From NCBI RefSeq assembly GCF_016901015.1, contig NZ_JAFEUP010000004.1, positions 310,001 through 374,000 of the forward strand: a stretch of DNA of 64,000 bases. Direction: 5' to 3'. Below the pieces are notes generated by a model. The model was not told the DNA's origin and made no database searches. It saw only the letters and a program-made list of their open reading frames with translations. Source of the DNA: Zestomonas insulae. GTDB lineage: Bacteria > Pseudomonadota > Gammaproteobacteria > Pseudomonadales > Pseudomonadaceae. Shown here piece after piece: positions 16,694 through 29,586 of the stretch. A program made the translations under genes and the position numbers. The number at the start of each line of letters is the position of its first letter. Position 1 is the first letter of the stretch.

Positions 16694-17866
16694 ATGCTGC
16701 TTCTGCACAACTCGGCGATTCGCCTGCTGTTCGCCGGCCAGGCGCTGTACTGGTCCTGCGCGATCATCAACATCACCCTGGCGGCGCTGGTCGGCATTCA
16801 GCTCGCACCGGCCACGGCACTGACCACCCTGCCGCTGGCGCTGATGGTGCTCGGCAGCCTGTTCAGCGTGCAGCCGCTGTCCTCGTTCATGCAGCGCCAC
16901 GGCCGCCGCCCGGGGCTGATGCTCGGCGCCAGCGCCGGGGTGTTGGCCGGCCTGCTCTGCGCGCTGGGCATCACGGTCGCCAGCTTCAGCCTGTTCTGCC
17001 TCGGTTGCCTGGCCCTGGGCGCCTATCAGGCGTCGATGATGTACTACCGCTTCGCCGCCCAGGAGGCGGTCAGCGACGCACACAAGGGCCGCGCCACGGC
17101 CTACGTGGTCGCCGGCGGCGTGCTGGCCGCGCTGCTCGCGCCGAGCCTGTTGCTCTGGTCGCGGGATGCGGTGGGCCTGCCCTTCGTCGGCGCCTACCTG
17201 GCTCTGGCAGCGCTCGCTGCGCTCGGCTTGGCGCTTATGGCCTGCCTGCGTGAAGGCGCCGCGCCAGTGCCAGGCAGCGCCGGGCTCGCGGTGATTCGCC
17301 AGCTGCTGGGTCGTCCGGCGGTGCGCGCGGCAATTGCCACTACCGCGGTCGGCCACGGGCTAATGATTCTGGTGATGAATGCCACCCCGCTGGCCATGCG
17401 CTTCTGCGGCTTTCCAGTGGAGGTCAGTGCGCAGGTCATTCAGTGGCACAGCCTGGGCATGTTCCTGCCCGCGTTCGTCGCCGGGCCGCTGGTCGACCGC
17501 TTCGGCAGCCGCCGCATTGCGGTGCTGGGTGCCGTCACCCTGCTGGTCAGCGCCGGCATCGCCATCAGCGGCGTGAGTCATGCGCAGTTTCTGCTCAGCT
17601 CGTTTTTGCTCGGCCTCGGCTGGAACCTGATGCTGGTCGCCGGCACCACCCTGCTCGGCGAAGGCCATAGCGCCAGCGAGCGGGGCCAGGCCCAGGGGCT
17701 GATGGAGCTGGGTAACGGCTCGGTCGCCGCCCTCGCCTCGCTGGCGTCCGGCGCGCTGGTCAACGGCATCGGCTGGGGTGCGGTGAACCTGGCCATCCTG
17801 CCGCTGGTCGCCATCGCCCTGCTGATGCTGCTGCCGGCCCGCCGCGCCGTGCTCGCCCAGCCCTGA
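16694..17866 (+). CDS. MFS transporter
   Basis: The 390-aa protein has about 12 hydrophobic segments. The loop after segment 2 is MQRHGRRPGLMLG, the usual MFS motif A (GxxxDRxGRR) in weakened form, and VDRFGSRRIAVLG provides the second copy. Substrate unknown; the size and the regulator upstream suggest a drug or metabolite exporter. The start at 16694 follows CGGAG by 8 bases; the open frame extends upstream only as a shadow of DUF1272. It ends at a strong hairpin shared with nfuA. Confidence 0.86.
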   Translation: MLLLHNSAIRLLFAGQALYWSCAIINITLAALVGIQLAPATALTTLPLALMVLGSLFSVQPLSSFMQRHGRRPGLMLGASAGVLAGLLCALGITVASFSLFCLGCLALGAYQASMMYYRFAAQEAVSDAHKGRATAYVVAGGVLAALLAPSLLLWSRDAVGLPFVGAYLALAALAALGLALMACLREGAAPVPGSAGLAVIRQLLGRPAVRAAIATTAVGHGLMILVMNATPLAMRFCGFPVEVSAQVIQWHSLGMFLPAFVAGPLVDRFGSRRIAVLGAVTLLVSAGIAISGVSHAQFLLSSFLLGLGWNLMLVAGTTLLGEGHSASERGQAQGLMELGNGSVAALASLASGALVNGIGWGAVNLAILPLVAIALLMLLPARRAVLAQP

Positions 17867-17870
17867 AACG

Positions 17871-17898
17871 CAGAAGGCGGCCCGAGGGCCGCCTTCTG
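17871..17898. terminator. Bidirectional terminator between MFS gene and nfuA
   Basis: CAGAAGGCGGCC (17871-17882) pairs with GGCCGCCTTCTG (17887-17898) over a 4-base loop. It sits between two convergent genes and can serve both. Confidence 0.8.
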
Positions 17899-17915
17899 TT
17901 GCTGCACGATGCGCC

Positions 17916-18500
17916 TTAGTAGTAGGCGTTTTCGCGATTGCTGTGGTCGGTCACGTCACGCACGCCTTTCAGCTCGGGAATGCGCTCGATCAGGGTCTTC
18001 TCGACACCGTCCTTGAGGGTCAGGTCGACCTGGCCGCAGCCCTGGCAACCGCCACCGAATTGCAGCACGGCAATGCCGTCGTCGACCACTTCGACCAGCG
18101 ATACCTGGCCGCCGTGGCTGGCCAGACCCGGGTTGATCTCGGTCTGCAGGTAGTAGTTGATGCGCTCGTTGAGCGGGCTGTCTTCGTTGACCATCGGCAC
18201 CTTGGCGTTCGGCGCCTTGATGGTCAGCTGGCCGCCCATGCGATCGGTGGCGTAGTCGACGACCGCGTCTTCGAGGAACGGTTGGCTGATCGCGTCGATC
18301 CAAGCGGTGAAGCTCTTCAGCGCCAGCGGCGAATCGTCGTGCTTCTCTTCGCCGGGTTTGCAGTAGGCGATGCAGGTTTCGGCGTACTGGGTGCCGGGCT
18401 GGGTGATGAAGATACGAATGCCGATGCCCGTGGTGTTCTGCTTGCTCAGCAGATCGGCCAGGTAATCGTGGGCAGCGTCGGTAACAATAATGGCGCTCAT
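17916..18500 (-). CDS. nfuA: Fe-S biogenesis protein NfuA
   Basis: NfuA is an iron-sulfur carrier that delivers [4Fe-4S] clusters to target enzymes, notably under oxidative stress or iron shortage. The 194-aa protein has an N-terminal degenerate A-type domain (residues 1-~95) and a C-terminal Nfu domain with the cluster-binding CxxC in [15 protein letters not shown]. Length and layout match known NfuA. It is monocistronic, ending at the hairpin shared with the MFS gene. Confidence 0.97.
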   Translation of the reverse strand: MSAIIVTDAAHDYLADLLSKQNTTGIGIRIFITQPGTQYAETCIAYCKPGEEKHDDSPLALKSFTAWIDAISQPFLEDAVVDYATDRMGGQLTIKAPNAKVPMVNEDSPLNERINYYLQTEINPGLASHGGQVSLVEVVDDGIAVLQFGGGCQGCGQVDLTLKDGVEKTLIERIPELKGVRDVTDHSNRENAYY

Positions 18501-18569
18501 GGCAACTCCTCGCGAACGTGCGCGCAGTTTACGCCAAACGGCCCGCGCGAAAAAGTCCTAGTGTTTTTG

Positions 18570-19592
18570 TCAAGAAATATTCGCAACTGCCGGCGCGTCG
18601 CCCCGCGCATCCCACCAGCCCTGCAGGCGCTGGTACAGCGACCGCTCGAGCCAGACATAGCTGAGCCAGGAACCGGCGAGGATCAACGGCACGCACAGCG
18701 CCACGGTGAGGTAGCTGTTGAGCTGGAAGCGCCGGCACAGGTACCAGCCAAGGCTGAGCACCAGCACATGCAGCAGGTACACCGAGTAGGACCAGTTGCC
18801 GAGCGCCTTGAGCACCCGACTGCGCTGCAGATACGGCTCCAGCGCCACGCAGGCGACCACGATCAGCGCACTGGGCAGCCCCCAGTGCAGCAGACGCTGC
18901 GAGCTGTCCAGGTGATAGAGCGCCAGCAGTGCGGCACCGAGGATCAGCAACGGCAGCCACAGGCCCTGGCCGATCCAGCCGCGCCGGTAGAGCATGCCGA
19001 TGCCCAGGCCGAGCAGGAATTCGTAGACGATCTGGTTGTGGTAGAAGCCGCTCAGCACGCCGCTGCGCGTCAGCCCTTCGCACACCGCCACCAGGGCAGC
19101 CGCCACCAGCAGCAGGCGGAAGCGCTCCGGGACCAGGAACACCAGGGCGAACAGCAGGTAGAAGAGCATCTCGTAGTTCAGCGTCCAGCCCACGCCGAGG
19201 GTCGGGTACAGACCGTAGCCGGCGGGATTTTCCGCCGGGATGAACAGCAGCGAGCGCAGGAAGTGCGTCCAGTCGAACGTCTGCCCCGGCACCAGCGGCT
19301 GGGCGAACAGGATGATCAGCGCCATCGCCAGGCTGTACAGCCAGTAAGCCGGAACGATCCGCGCGGCGCGATTGAACAGGAAGCGGCCGACCGGCATGTC
19401 CTTGCCCTGGGTCGACAGGTAGATCACCAGACCGCTGATCACGAAAAAGATGTCGACGCCCACCGCGCCCTTATCGACGAACAGCTGGCCGGCAGTACTG
19501 CTGGCCTTGAAGTCGAAAAAAATCTGCATGACGTGGTGCATCACCACCATCCACGCCGCAATGGCCCTGAGTGCCTGCAAAGAAACCAGCAT
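18570..19592 (-). CDS. Acyltransferase 3 family membrane protein
   Basis: The 340-aa protein has about ten membrane segments and the acyltransferase-3 N-terminal signature LRAIAAWMVVMHHV (the conserved His near residue 19), followed by AVGVDIFFVISGLVI. Such proteins O-acetylate surface sugars, for example lipopolysaccharide or exopolysaccharide. The ATG at 19592 has GGAGG about ten bases upstream; a TTG at 19610 is an unlikely alternative. It stands alone between nfuA and cti, so the acceptor is unknown. Confidence 0.88.
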   Translation of the reverse strand: MLVSLQALRAIAAWMVVMHHVMQIFFDFKASSTAGQLFVDKGAVGVDIFFVISGLVIYLSTQGKDMPVGRFLFNRAARIVPAYWLYSLAMALIILFAQPLVPGQTFDWTHFLRSLLFIPAENPAGYGLYPTLGVGWTLNYEMLFYLLFALVFLVPERFRLLLVAAALVAVCEGLTRSGVLSGFYHNQIVYEFLLGLGIGMLYRRGWIGQGLWLPLLILGAALLALYHLDSSQRLLHWGLPSALIVVACVALEPYLQRSRVLKALGNWSYSVYLLHVLVLSLGWYLCRRFQLNSYLTVALCVPLILAGSWLSYVWLERSLYQRLQGWWDARGDAPAVANIS

Positions 19593-19802
19593 GCTGTCGA
19601 CATCCTCCAACGGCTCTCGATGCGCAGCGGCATCGGGGTTTAGCGGCGTTGCGAGGGTGCGGTGCGCGCGGCCGGCCTTATTGGTCCGACCGCGGCACTC
19701 TGGAAAAGATCGATAAAAAACCGTGTGTTAGCGCGACGAACGAAACCGACAAGGGTGCCCTACCCTCGCCGCGTCCGGCGGCAAGGGCTGCACGGGAGTC
19801 AA

Positions 19803-22085
19803 TCAGAGGTTGCCGTAGCGGTTCATGTCCAGCACCCCGGCTTCAACCGGATCGGTCTCCTGCAGGTAGGCGCTGAGGTCATTGAAGTAACGCCAGAACT
19901 GCGGGTTGGAGCGGCGAATGCCCCAGCGCTCGACCACCTTGTCCAGCGCCGGCTGGTCCTGCACCCGGGCCAGCGCATCGACGAACACCGGCACCTCGTC
20001 GGCGCGCAGGTTGAACAGGAAGTTCGGGTAGCTGGTCAGCACCCCGGGATACACCGTCAGGGTGTCCAGGCCGGGCTGGTAGCGCAGGTCCTCGCCGAGC
20101 ATGAAGGCCACGTTGCTGTGCATGCGGTTGCGCAGCAGGCTGTAGATCTCGCGCTGCCCGTCGGCCAGCTCGACACGCAGCAGAGTGGCTTCCGGCAACT
20201 GATTGATCACCCGCAAGCCGGCGGCCGGCCGGCTGGCCAAGCGGCTCAGCGCCTGCTCGACCTGCTGCAGCGCCGCCGGTGCGCGCCCGCGATAGCAGTT
20301 GCCGTCGGTGCAGCGGTTGATCGGATCAGGTCGCGCGTTCAACCCGGCATAGCGCTGCAGCAACTGCTTGGCGAAGTCCTGCTGCGGCTGCTGAGCCGGC
20401 AGCGCCAGGCCACTCGGGCTGTTGTCATCGATGCTCTGGTAATCCAGCCACATCTTCAGTTTGCCGCTGTTCTGGTACCAATCCGACAGCAAGGCATCGC
20501 GCGACTCGGCCGGCATCAGGCGGAGGAAATTCACTTCCGCGCCGTTGCGGATCAGGTCGAAGTACAAGCGCGTCTGCGCCTGGTGCGAGACGTTGCCAAA
20601 CACGTCGAAGTTGACCACCAACTGGTAGTAGGTGCGTTCGAGCAGCGGGTAGTCGAGCAGCCACATGGTCTGCGGAATCTCTCCGATCAGCCCCTTGCGC
20701 ACCGAGGCGCTGTCGTACTGGCGGAAGATCGACAGCAAGGCATTGTCGTTGCCCGCCCAGATGTCTGCCCAGCCGGGCGGCGGCGCATCGGCGTAGGCGT
20801 CCTTGCGCAGCTCTTCATAGTCGTTGCGCTTGTCTCGGTAGGTCTTCCACAGCCCCAGCACGTCGCCGATGTCGTCGAACTGGCCGGGCATCGCCAGCAG
20901 CGGAGTGGCCTGCGCGCGGTAGTTCGGATCGGTGAGGTACAGGTCGTGCTGCGGGTCCTGGAACAGCGCCCAGAAGTTGTCACGGATCACGTCAGTGGCG
21001 ATCTGCCCACGGCACACCGGACCGCGAATGAAGGTGCGCACGAAGTACTCGGCGTTATCCAGCATGAACTGGTAGCGCGCCTGGGCCGGAATCGCCTGGA
21101 AGGTCTCGAACGGATTGGCCCGGCGCTGCGCGCCGTAACCGGGAATGGCGTCCACAGTCCAGTCACCGCTGAAGAACAGCTGCTTGGTGCGCGCCAGCTT
21201 CCGTGGACTCAGCGGATAAGTGATGTGGGTCTTGTGTACGATCACGCCCTGGATCGGCCACAGGCGGTAATAGAACTGGCTGCCGGGGTCCTCATTCGGC
21301 CGCCGCGTGGCAATCGGGTCGATCGGCTGGCCGCTCGGTGTGCGCGAGCGCATCAGCTGGAAGAAGTGCCCGGCTTCGCCGCCTTCGAAGTACAGGTGGG
21401 CGAGGAACAGGTGCTCGAACAGCCAGCGGCCGACCAGCGTCTCGCGGGCGCCTGGCGCGTTGAGCAGGTTTTCCCATTCGGCGATCTGCTGCTGTTCGGC
21501 GGCGCTCGGCTGCAGCGCCTGCTCATCGACTGGCGCGCCCTGCTTCAGCCAGCGCTGCACGGTCGCGTATTCGGCATCGGTGAGGCCGGCCACGGCGAAC
21601 GGCATGCCGGCGTGGGCGAACTTCTTCGCGTAGGCGTCGAACTCGCCCGGCAGCGGGCACTGGTTGCTGCGCTCGATGCGAATGTCCAGATCGCTCGGCA
21701 GCTTGGCATTCGGCGTCGGCGGGTTGGCGCGGCCCAGCTCGAGCATGCGCGCCATCAGCGCCGCCTGACCGCCCTGAGCGTCGAGCACCGACTCGAAGCC
21801 CTTCTGCCGCCAGGCTCGCTCGCCCTGCGCATCGAAATACAACCGCGTGGTCGGCTGCGCCTTGGTGCGCGCGCCGTCGTAGACCAGCGCCTTGCTGGCA
21901 CCGCGCTGCACGCCTTCGCCACTGCCCAGGTTGAGCTGGCACGGCGCGTCATAGCAGGCATGGCAGGCCACGCACTTCTGCGTGAGGATCGGCTGCACCT
22001 CGCGGCTGTAGGAGACATCGGCGGCTTGCGCGGTGATCAGGACAGACAGCGACAACAACAGGGCGACAAGCGCGCGCAACAGCAT
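19803..22085 (-). CDS. cti: Fatty acid cis/trans isomerase Cti
   Basis: Cti is a periplasmic c-type haem enzyme that converts cis to trans double bonds in membrane phospholipid acyl chains, making the membrane more rigid under solvent or heat stress in Pseudomonas and Vibrio. The 760-aa protein has a signal peptide (to about Ala22) and the haem site CVACH (38-42) inside the typical CVACHACYDAPCQ stretch. GGAG precedes the ATG at 22085. The activity is immediate and largely not transcriptionally controlled in studied species. It diverges from metH across 178 bp. Confidence 0.96.
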   Translation of the reverse strand: MLLRALVALLLSLSVLITAQAADVSYSREVQPILTQKCVACHACYDAPCQLNLGSGEGVQRGASKALVYDGARTKAQPTTRLYFDAQGERAWRQKGFESVLDAQGGQAALMARMLELGRANPPTPNAKLPSDLDIRIERSNQCPLPGEFDAYAKKFAHAGMPFAVAGLTDAEYATVQRWLKQGAPVDEQALQPSAAEQQQIAEWENLLNAPGARETLVGRWLFEHLFLAHLYFEGGEAGHFFQLMRSRTPSGQPIDPIATRRPNEDPGSQFYYRLWPIQGVIVHKTHITYPLSPRKLARTKQLFFSGDWTVDAIPGYGAQRRANPFETFQAIPAQARYQFMLDNAEYFVRTFIRGPVCRGQIATDVIRDNFWALFQDPQHDLYLTDPNYRAQATPLLAMPGQFDDIGDVLGLWKTYRDKRNDYEELRKDAYADAPPPGWADIWAGNDNALLSIFRQYDSASVRKGLIGEIPQTMWLLDYPLLERTYYQLVVNFDVFGNVSHQAQTRLYFDLIRNGAEVNFLRLMPAESRDALLSDWYQNSGKLKMWLDYQSIDDNSPSGLALPAQQPQQDFAKQLLQRYAGLNARPDPINRCTDGNCYRGRAPAALQQVEQALSRLASRPAAGLRVINQLPEATLLRVELADGQREIYSLLRNRMHSNVAFMLGEDLRYQPGLDTLTVYPGVLTSYPNFLFNLRADEVPVFVDALARVQDQPALDKVVERWGIRRSNPQFWRYFNDLSAYLQETDPVEAGVLDMNRYGNL

Positions 22086-22263
22086 GGACAGCTCCAGACA
22101 GACGATTCACACGGATTCTAGCGGGTGCGAGGGCCCTGACACGACCCAGGCTTTAGTCGTGAACATGAGCCGGATTCATGCAAATGGCGGACAAGCTCGA
22201 AATGGCTAAGGTTTTGTTATCATCCCGACCCTTTGTCATCGCCTCACTTAGGTAGTTCATTCC

Positions 22264-25962
<3,699 letters not shown>

Positions 25963-25973
25963 GTCCAAAGGCC

Positions 25974-26013
25974 AACGACGATGCCCGCCCCTGGCGGGCA
26001 TCGTCGTTTTGGC
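25974..26013 (+). terminator. Strong terminator after metH
   Basis: ACGACGATGCCCGCC (25975-25989) pairs with GGCGGGCATCGTCGT (25993-26007), 15 bp with a 3-base loop, followed by TTTT. Flanking AAGGCCA and TGGCCTT can extend the stem. Confidence 0.88.
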
Positions 26014-26074
26014 CTTGACCGATTAGTCGCACACCGCCTAGACCTAGCCAGACCACCGCCCGCGCAGGAACGCC

Positions 26075-26728
26075 ATGTCGCCCATCGCCTACGTCAAGGA
26101 ACACCCCTCCGCCGGCCTGCTGTTCATTCAGCTGCTGGGCGTGCTGCTCTATCCGTGGATGGAAGGCACCGCGCTGGGGCGCGCGCTGTTCGGCGCCTTC
26201 GGCCTGGTGGTGCTGGGCCTGGCCCTGCATGTGGTCAAGCGCAGCCCGGGGCAATCCTGGGTCGGTGCGCTGCTGGCCGCCGCCGTACTGGTGCTGTCGC
26301 TGGTCGACATGCTGGTCACCAGTCGCTTGCTGGAAGCCTTCATCGCCATCGCCGAAGCGGCGTTCTACCTGTACGCGACCATGAGCCTGATCGCCTACAT
26401 GAGCGCGGACGAGCGCGCCACCACCGACGAGCTGTACGCGGTCGGCGCGACCTTCACCGTGCTGGCCTGGGCCTTCGCCCACCTGTACAGCTTCTGCCAA
26501 CTGATCAGCCCGGGCAGCTTCGGCGCCCAGCTCGATCCGGAAGCCGCGCGCAGCTGGATGGAGTTGCTGTTCCTCAGCTTCACCACGCTGTCCGGCGTCG
26601 GCCTCGGCGACATCGTGCCGCTGACGCCTTTCGCCCGCTCGCTGGTGATGATTGAGGAGTTCGCCGGGGTGATGTACCTGGCGCTGGTGGTCTCGCGGCT
26701 GATCGCGCTGACCGTCTCCAAGCGCTGA
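26075..26728 (+). CDS. Potassium-channel-like membrane protein
   Basis: The 217-aa protein has about six hydrophobic segments. The last pair brackets a pore-loop-like stretch: SFTTLSGVGLGDIVPLTPFARS, then a final helix. This matches the two-helix ion-channel domain (Ion_trans_2). The selectivity filter reads SGVGLGD in place of the canonical TVGYGD, with both glycines and the Asp kept. No cytoplasmic RCK or cyclic-nucleotide domain is attached. AGGA stands before the ATG. Ion selectivity is uncertain because of the Leu at the Tyr position. Confidence 0.78.
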   Translation: MSPIAYVKEHPSAGLLFIQLLGVLLYPWMEGTALGRALFGAFGLVVLGLALHVVKRSPGQSWVGALLAAAVLVLSLVDMLVTSRLLEAFIAIAEAAFYLYATMSLIAYMSADERATTDELYAVGATFTVLAWAFAHLYSFCQLISPGSFGAQLDPEAARSWMELLFLSFTTLSGVGLGDIVPLTPFARSLVMIEEFAGVMYLALVVSRLIALTVSKR

Positions 26729-26734
26729 CGCGGC

Positions 26735-27037
26735 CTAGCTCAAGCGCGGCGTCGAGCGACGGACGATCTTGATCGAGTAGGTCATGCTCGGTTTGCGCGT
26801 CACGCTGATCGCGCGGCGGGTCACGGTATCCAGGGTGATGTTCCAGAAGCCCGTGGAGGGCACGGTGAGCCGCGCCGGGAAGCGCTCGAACGCGCCGCCG
26901 TGGTAGGTGTGGCGCCCGCCGTTCTTGAAACTGCGGAAGTTCGCATCGTTCATCAGGCGAATATTGCAGGTCTGCGAGCACTGGATGACGACGAGGTCGC
27001 CTTCGTTGAGGTGTTCGCGCTGGTGTATGAATTTCAT
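26735..27037 (-). CDS. DUF1883 protein
   Basis: The 100-aa protein starts MKFIHQREHLNEGDLVVI and continues with CSQTCNIRLMND, the fold-defining FKNGGRHTYHGGAFERFPARL and TGFWNITLDT. This is the DUF1883 family, a small beta-rich domain sometimes fused to TIR or effector-like parts elsewhere, here alone. The start at 27037 gives the family length; upstream in-frame codons extend into the region before the next gene without support. It lies convergent to the channel gene, 6 bp away. Function unknown. Confidence 0.8.
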   Translation of the reverse strand: MKFIHQREHLNEGDLVVIQCSQTCNIRLMNDANFRSFKNGGRHTYHGGAFERFPARLTVPSTGFWNITLDTVTRRAISVTRKPSMTYSIKIVRRSTPRLS

Positions 27038-27146
27038 CGGTAGTCCAAACCACGTCCAAGCAAGGCGCCACCATACCACGCCAGCCGCGCCAGCTGGCCG
27101 AGCGGCGCTACGACTTGGCAGGCGGCGGTGGTAGCATGCGCGCCCC

Positions 27147-28187
27147 ATGCGTATCCATGACATTCAACAACGCCTCGCCGAGGCAGGTGCCAAGCCACAG
27201 CACACCGGGCGGATCATCCGTGCCTGGGTGCAGGGCCGGTCGCTCGACCACGGCACGCGCCACCAGCCGAGCGAGAGTTTCCTGCCGCTCAGCGTGCGCG
27301 AGGCCCTGCCGCAGCTGAGTGCCGACCTGCAGAACCTCGCTCAGCTGCGTTCGGAACACCCCGGCGCAGACGGTTCGGCGCGCTTGCTGGTCGGTCTGGC
27401 CGACGGCCAGATGGTCGAAAGCGTGCTGCTGCCGCGCGACGGCCTGTGCGTGTCCAGCCAGGTTGGTTGTGCAGTTGGCTGCGTGTTCTGCATGACCGGC
27501 AAGAGCGGCCTGCTGCGCCAGGTCGGTAGCGCCGAAATCGTCGCCCAGGTCGCCCTGGCCCGACGTTTCCGCCCGGTCAAGAAAGTGGTGTTCATGGGCA
27601 TGGGCGAGCCGGCGCACAACCTCGACAACGTGCTGGAAGCCATCGACCTACTCGGCACCGATGGCAACATCGGCCACAAGAACCTGGTGTTCTCCACTGT
27701 CGGCGACCTGCGCGCCTTCGAGCGCCTGCCGCAACAGCGGGTCAAGCCGGCGCTGGCGCTGTCCCTGCACACCAGTCGCGCCGATCTGCGCGCCGAGCTG
27801 CTGCCCAAGGCGCCGCGCATCACCCCGGACGAACTGGTCGAACTGGGTGAAACCTATGCGCGACAGACCGGCTACCCGATCCAGTATCAATGGACGCTGC
27901 TGGCCGGGATCAACGACAGTCAGGAAGAAATGGACGGCATCCTGCGCCTGCTCAAGGGCAAATACGCGGTGATGAACCTGATCCCCTACAACAGCCTGGA
28001 AGATGACGAGTACCAGCGCCCCGCCGGCGAGCGCATCGTCCAGATGGTCCGCTACCTGCACAGCCGTGGCGTGCTGACCAAGGTCCGCAATTCCGCCGGA
28101 CAGGACGTCGAAGGCGGCTGCGGCCAGCTACGCGCGCGGGCCGTCGAGCTGGTCAACACCAAGCGCCTGCACCTGCGCCAGTCCTGA
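27147..28187 (+). CDS. RlmN-family radical-SAM rRNA/tRNA methyltransferase (paralogue)
   Basis: The 346-aa protein belongs to the RlmN/Cfr radical-SAM family. The cluster-binding motif is CAVGCVFC (Cys108, 112, 115) and the C-terminal methyl-carrying cysteine is Cys325 in EGGCGQLRAR. GMGEPAHNLDNV is the SAM-site segment. Both mechanistic features are intact, so it should be active. It is shorter than typical RlmN (about 370-385 aa), and pseudomonads normally carry the main rlmN beside ndk and pilF. This is therefore probably a second family member with an untested target base. Confidence 0.86.
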   Translation: MRIHDIQQRLAEAGAKPQHTGRIIRAWVQGRSLDHGTRHQPSESFLPLSVREALPQLSADLQNLAQLRSEHPGADGSARLLVGLADGQMVESVLLPRDGLCVSSQVGCAVGCVFCMTGKSGLLRQVGSAEIVAQVALARRFRPVKKVVFMGMGEPAHNLDNVLEAIDLLGTDGNIGHKNLVFSTVGDLRAFERLPQQRVKPALALSLHTSRADLRAELLPKAPRITPDELVELGETYARQTGYPIQYQWTLLAGINDSQEEMDGILRLLKGKYAVMNLIPYNSLEDDEYQRPAGERIVQMVRYLHSRGVLTKVRNSAGQDVEGGCGQLRARAVELVNTKRLHLRQS

Positions 28188-28245
28188 CCTCGAGCGCAAC
28201 CCTGCGAGCCCGCCTATCATGCCTAGAGCGGAACTCGGAGGAAGC

Positions 28246-28464
28246 ATGTCCCAAGAACCCGACCACAAGCCCCTGACCTTCTGGCAGATGCTGCACAGCG
28301 TGCTGGCCGCCGCGTTCGGCGTGCAGAGCGGCAAGAACCGCGCGCGCGATTTCAGCCAGGGCAAGCCCAGTCACTTCATCCTGATGGGGCTGCTGTTCAC
28401 CGGAGTGTTCGTGTTGCTGCTGTTCGGCCTGGTCAAACTGATCCTGCACCTGGCCGGCATCTAG
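28246..28464 (+). CDS. DUF2970 small membrane protein
   Basis: The 72-aa protein carries the DUF2970 pattern: FWQMLHSVLAAAFGVQS, then NRARDFSQGKPSHFILMGLL and one membrane segment at about residues 46-67. The ATG at 28246 follows GGAGGAA closely and is preferred over an ATG at 28219 that lacks a ribosome-binding site. The 3' end overlaps the convergent binding-protein gene by 4 bp. Function unknown. Confidence 0.82.
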   Translation: MSQEPDHKPLTFWQMLHSVLAAAFGVQSGKNRARDFSQGKPSHFILMGLLFTGVFVLLLFGLVKLILHLAGI

Positions 28465-29564
28465 TCCAGTAGCGGCTGCAGGGAGAACTGGTAATCCGTT
28501 GCGCCCTTGCGCCCGACCAGGCTGAAACGCCGGAAATCCAGGTCGTAGCCACGCTTCTGCACATGCTGCAGAAGCCGTTGCGCCTGCGCCTTGTCGAACA
28601 GCCTGAACAAGGGCTCGCGCCGATCGATGCCACCGTGCGCGGCAAAGTCAACGCCAGCATCGTAGTCGTGCAACAACACCATCGCCCAACCACCCAAGGT
28701 GAAGTGGCCGGCCACTAGCGCCGACACCCGGCCATCCATGCGCGCCTGCAGCACTTCGGCCGAACTGTTCAAGGCCGAGAACAGCACATCGCTGCCGGGT
28801 ACGCCGCCACGCTCCTGAACCGCGCGCATAGCACCGAACGCCATCTCGTCATTGGCCGACCAGATCAGCCGCGTCTGCGGGTAGCGCGGCAGCAACTGCT
28901 GCGCCTGCTCGTAGGCGCGCTGACGGCTCCAGTCGCCCAGCACCATCTGCCGCAGCTTGACCTCTGGGTACGCAGCCAACGCCCTGCGCATGCCTTGCTC
29001 GCGCGCTTGGCTGACTGGCGTCAGGCGCATCCCGGCAAATGCCAGCAGGTCCACCGCGCCCTTCCCATGCCGGGCCTGATACTCGCGAATCAGCTGGTCC
29101 GCCATCAGGAAGCCGGCTTCCTCGTCGTTGGCAACCATGCTGCCGATCCAGTTCGCATACTTCTCGCGTGGCTGGCCAAGCAACTGCTGTTGATCGGCGG
29201 TGAGACTGTTGTGCAGCAGGAACAGCTTGACCCCGCTGCTCTTGGACAGCCGCAGAATCTCAGGGGCGGCATATTCTTCGTTGACGAACAGCAGGTAGTC
29301 GGGACGCTGCGCACCGCTCAGCAGTTGGCGCGCCTGGTCGACCATTCGATGGCGGTCACGCTCCGAGTAGTAGATGTCCAGCTGCATGCCGAGGTTGTTG
29401 GCAGCCGCCTGCATGAAGCGTGAATAGTCGCGCCAGAAGGGCTCGTCGGCACGACCGGGATTGAGGAATGCAACACTCGCGGCATGGACCGTCGCCACAC
29501 CGAAAAGGCACCAGAGAAACGCACCAATCCTTAGTACCCGCTTCACATCAATTGCCCAGGACAT
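28461..29564 (-). CDS. Orphan periplasmic sugar-type ABC substrate-binding protein
   Basis: The 367-aa protein has an N-terminal signal (VLRIGAFLWCLFGVATVHA) and a type I periplasmic binding-protein fold: FLNPGRADEPFWRDYSRF, ANDEMAFGAMRAV and GHFTLGGWAM are typical of the ribose/autoinducer-2 (LsrB-like) group. No ABC permease or ATPase is nearby, so it may feed a sensor kinase or diguanylate cyclase encoded elsewhere. The ATG at 29564 has no clear ribosome-binding site and lies within a few bases of a TATAAT box; a GTG at 29546 is a possible alternative start. Confidence 0.82.
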   Translation of the reverse strand: MSWAIDVKRVLRIGAFLWCLFGVATVHAASVAFLNPGRADEPFWRDYSRFMQAAANNLGMQLDIYYSERDRHRMVDQARQLLSGAQRPDYLLFVNEEYAAPEILRLSKSSGVKLFLLHNSLTADQQQLLGQPREKYANWIGSMVANDEEAGFLMADQLIREYQARHGKGAVDLLAFAGMRLTPVSQAREQGMRRALAAYPEVKLRQMVLGDWSRQRAYEQAQQLLPRYPQTRLIWSANDEMAFGAMRAVQERGGVPGSDVLFSALNSSAEVLQARMDGRVSALVAGHFTLGGWAMVLLHDYDAGVDFAAHGGIDRREPLFRLFDKAQAQRLLQHVQKRGYDLDFRRFSLVGRKGATDYQFSLQPLLD

Positions 29565-29586
29565 AAATGAGAATCACATTATAACG
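29563..29586 (-). promoter_or_regulatory. Candidate Fur box and -10 element before the binding-protein gene
   Basis: AAATGAGAATCACATTAT (plus strand, 29565-29582) matches 11 of 19 positions of the Fur consensus by my alignment, with the AATGA and AATCA cores. On the minus strand the same stretch contains TATAAT. If this is the promoter, the leader is only about 10 bases. Both readings are pattern matches and need testing. Confidence 0.35.

Noticed and set aside
22086..22263. A possible cobalamin or SAM riboswitch before metH
   Set aside because: The 178-bp gap lacks the B12-box and the usual long multi-stem layout, and no SAM-type core is visible.
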